NCBI RefSeq assembly: GCF_023101085.1
Contig: NZ_CP064703.1
Coordinates: forward strand, 6,386,001-6,450,000
Reading direction: 5' to 3'
Length of the DNA: 64,000 nt
From: Bradyrhizobium sp. 170
Lineage (GTDB): Bacteria; Pseudomonadota; Alphaproteobacteria; Rhizobiales; Xanthobacteraceae
The translations under genes and the position numbers were made by a program. Shown piece by piece: positions 62,328 to 64,000 of the stretch (positions are counted from its first letter, which is position 1; the number at the start of each line of letters is the position of its first letter). The notes below the pieces were generated by a model. It did no database searches and was not told where the DNA came from. It saw nothing but the letters and a program-made list of their open reading frames with translations.

Positions 62328-63632
62328 TCAATCCTTGCGCAGGCCCTTGCCCAGCGCCTCAAACATCATCGTCTTCAGCGCCAGTTGGATCCGCCCGCCT
62401 TGCGTCGGAGCCTGCACCATGCAGACAACGAGCATGTCGTCCTGGGGGTCGACAAAATAGAAACTGCCGCCCGCACCGTCCCAGCGGTATTCGCCGAGCG
62501 GCCATGTCGTATTCGGCGGCGGTGAGGTGCGCACGGCAAAGCCGAGACCGAAGCCGCTGCTCGGGCCCGGGAAATAGAAGGGATCGTGAATGATCCTGGT
62601 CTCCGGCCCGATCTGATCCGACGTCATCAGCGCGACCGTTTCGGGCTTGAGGTACCGCTTGCCGTCCAGCTCGCCTCCATTCAGCAGCATTTGCAGGAAG
62701 CGGGCGTAGTCCCCGGCCGTCGAGACCAGGCCCGCTCCGCCGGATTCCCAGCGCCGCGGCAACGCCGGGTCCCTCATTCCGGCCACCCGAAAACGATCGA
62801 CGGGAAATGCCTGGGCAATGCGCGACCACTTCGATTCATCTGCGACATAGTATGCGGTCTCGGACATGCCGAGAGGATCGAACAATCTTTGCTTTTCGAA
62901 TTGAAACAGCGTTTGCCCCGAGGCCACCTCGATGACGCGGCCGAGCACGTCGGTTGAATGGCTGTAGTTCCAGCGCACTGCGGGCTGATCGGCGAGCGGC
63001 AGTGTCGCGATCCGGTCGGCGAATTCGGCGTTATCGAAGTCGCCGGCGTATAGCTGGGGTTTGGCATAGAGCTTCTGCACCGCGGTTTCGCCGAAGAAGC
63101 CGTAAGTGATACCCGACGTGTGCCGCAGCAGATCCCTGATCGTGATCGGGCGCTTCAACGGCTCGAGCTTAAGCGGATACTGTCCTGCTTCATCGGAAAG
63201 ATCGACGCCGACTTTCGCATCCGCAAAGGCGCGAATGTATTTCGACACGGGATCATCGAGGGCCAGCTTGCCGTCGTCGACCAGCATCATTGCGGCAACC
63301 GACGTGACGGCTTTCGACATCGAATAGATCTGGAAAATCGTGTCCGGCGTCATCGGCTGGCCGGTCGCCGGATCGCGCACGCCGAAACTTTGCAAATAGA
63401 CCGGCTTGCCGTGCTGCTGGATCAGCAGGACTGCGCCGGGAATCTTGCCGGTCGTGACTTCGTTGCGAACGTAGTCGGCGATCTGTTCAAGGGCCGCGCG
63501 TGAGAAAGTTGGCGCATTCGGCGCTTTCGGCTCGGCTCGCACGTCGCGCAGCCATCCGGCGGCCAGGAGAATGGCCAGCGCCGCTACAATAAGGGTGCGC
63601 CCTGCGGCGCCGCTAGTTCTCCAGCGCTTCAT
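62328..63632 (-). CDS. Serine hydrolase, class C beta-lactamase/esterase family
   Basis: A 434-residue protein with an N-terminal signal segment (about 12-33). The penicillin-binding fold carries the SxxK motif SMSK at 104-107 and a YxS motif at Tyr223 (YSHS), followed by WDGAGGSFYFVD near the C-terminus in place of the KTG loop. Such enzymes act as esterases, peptidases or beta-lactamases in the periplasm; the substrate is unknown. The start overlaps the end of the next upstream paralogue by 20 bases. Confidence 0.9.
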   Translation of the reverse strand: MKRWRTSGAAGRTLIVAALAILLAAGWLRDVRAEPKAPNAPTFSRAALEQIADYVRNEVTTGKIPGAVLLIQQHGKPVYLQSFGVRDPATGQPMTPDTIFQIYSMSKAVTSVAAMMLVDDGKLALDDPVSKYIRAFADAKVGVDLSDEAGQYPLKLEPLKRPITIRDLLRHTSGITYGFFGETAVQKLYAKPQLYAGDFDNAEFADRIATLPLADQPAVRWNYSHSTDVLGRVIEVASGQTLFQFEKQRLFDPLGMSETAYYVADESKWSRIAQAFPVDRFRVAGMRDPALPRRWESGGAGLVSTAGDYARFLQMLLNGGELDGKRYLKPETVALMTSDQIGPETRIIHDPFYFPGPSSGFGLGFAVRTSPPPNTTWPLGEYRWDGAGGSFYFVDPQDDMLVVCMVQAPTQGGRIQLALKTMMFEALGKGLRKD

Positions 63633-64000
63633 AGACCAACTGCTTCAGCGTCCGCTGGACGCGCTGGCGCTCTGTCGGCGTCTGCTCCAGCACCACGAAG
63701 AACATGTCCTGCTTGCGGTCGACCACCATATAGCAGCCGGCCGCGCCGTCCCATTTCAGTTCGCCGAGCGATCCCGGCGGCGGCGGCTTGGCGTTGCCGG
63801 GGTCGGTGCGCACGGCGAGCCCAAGCCCCATGCCGAAACCGTCACCGGGGAAATAGTAATGGTCCCGCGCAACACCAGAGCCCTTGCCGGCATGGTCCGA
63901 TGTCATCAGCTCGAACGTCTTCGGGCTGAGATAGGTCTTGCCCTCGAACGTACCGCCATTGAGCAGCATTTGCGCAAATTTCGAGAAGTCCGACATGGTC
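63613..64000 (-). CDS. Serine hydrolase paralogue, C-terminal part (cut by the window edge)
   Basis: The last 129 codons of a second serine hydrolase of the same family. FAQMLLNGGTFEGKTYLS parallels FLQMLLNGGELDGKRYLK in the next gene, and both share LMTSD and a closing VVDRKQDMFFVV or VDPQDDMLVV. The SxxK motif lies beyond the window. It overlaps the downstream paralogue by 20 bases, so the two are a tandem duplicate pair likely translated from one message. Confidence 0.88.
   Translation of the reverse strand, partial: TMSDFSKFAQMLLNGGTFEGKTYLSPKTFELMTSDHAGKGSGVARDHYYFPGDGFGMGLGLAVRTDPGNAKPPPPGSLGELKWDGAAGCYMVVDRKQDMFFVVLEQTPTERQRVQRTLKQLVYEALEN

Overview
The window looks like chromosomal DNA of a Bradyrhizobium-type alphaproteobacterium (Bradyrhizobium, Rhodopseudomonas and relatives). 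The reasons are the high-GC coding sequence, several families of intergenic palindromes typical of that group, a carbon-monoxide-dehydrogenase-type (cox) accessory cluster, protocatechuate (pca) genes, an NdvC-like beta-glucan synthase and a giant poly-HAMP hybrid kinase. No tRNA, rRNA, CRISPR array or recognisable insertion sequence was seen. Names rest on motifs read by eye; no database search was run.

Layout. 1-2000: small secreted or hypothetical proteins (DUF2000, DUF4189). 2014-8940 (minus): a cox/molybdenum hydroxylase cluster read coxG, coxS, coxM, coxD, coxE, two split XdhC halves, then a molybdopterin-binding/cytidylyltransferase fusion; the catalytic large subunit gene coxL is absent. 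9115-13122 (plus): pcaB, pcaD, pcaC and an MFS transporter. 14310-19478: a complete branched-chain amino-acid-type ABC transporter (livH, M, G, F, K) ending in a strong terminator. 19500-22783 (minus): an AT-richer insert of three genes (membrane protein, pentapeptide-repeat membrane protein, DUF2235 hydrolase) flanked by a second, decayed copy of the livK 3' end and of its terminator.

23200-34559: a signalling block. It holds a 2096-residue soluble hybrid kinase with eleven 92-residue HAMP-type repeats and three receiver domains, an HWE-type kinase 7 bases downstream, a lone receiver on the other strand and a MASE4-PAS-PAS hybrid kinase. 34629-38580: P1-family peptidase, EF-hand protein, rpe and small membrane or exported proteins. 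38597-40769 (minus): a metallophosphoesterase in an operon with a Ser/Thr kinase-UspA fusion. 40923-43005: a membrane-anchored protein with a degenerate zinc-peptidase motif, and a TetR regulator preceded by a 37-codon ORF and a palindromic operator. 43054-47349: a three-gene ExbB/MotA-like operon divergent from a two-component system.

47527-57370: purB, murI, a very large class III cyclase with ATPase and TPR regions, a GlcG-like protein, a HpcH/HpaI aldolase, an E2-like acyltransferase fold protein and rpsD with promoter, leader hairpin and terminator. 57454-64000: remnants of toxin-antitoxin genes, threonine aldolase, NdvC-like beta-glucan synthase divergent from a Tat-exported GH1 beta-glucosidase, and two tandem serine hydrolases, the second cut by the window edge.

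The best candidates for something undescribed are the DUF2235/pentapeptide island in the livK 3' end, the kinase-UspA plus phosphatase pair, the TetR operon with its micro-ORF, and the ExbB-like operon.
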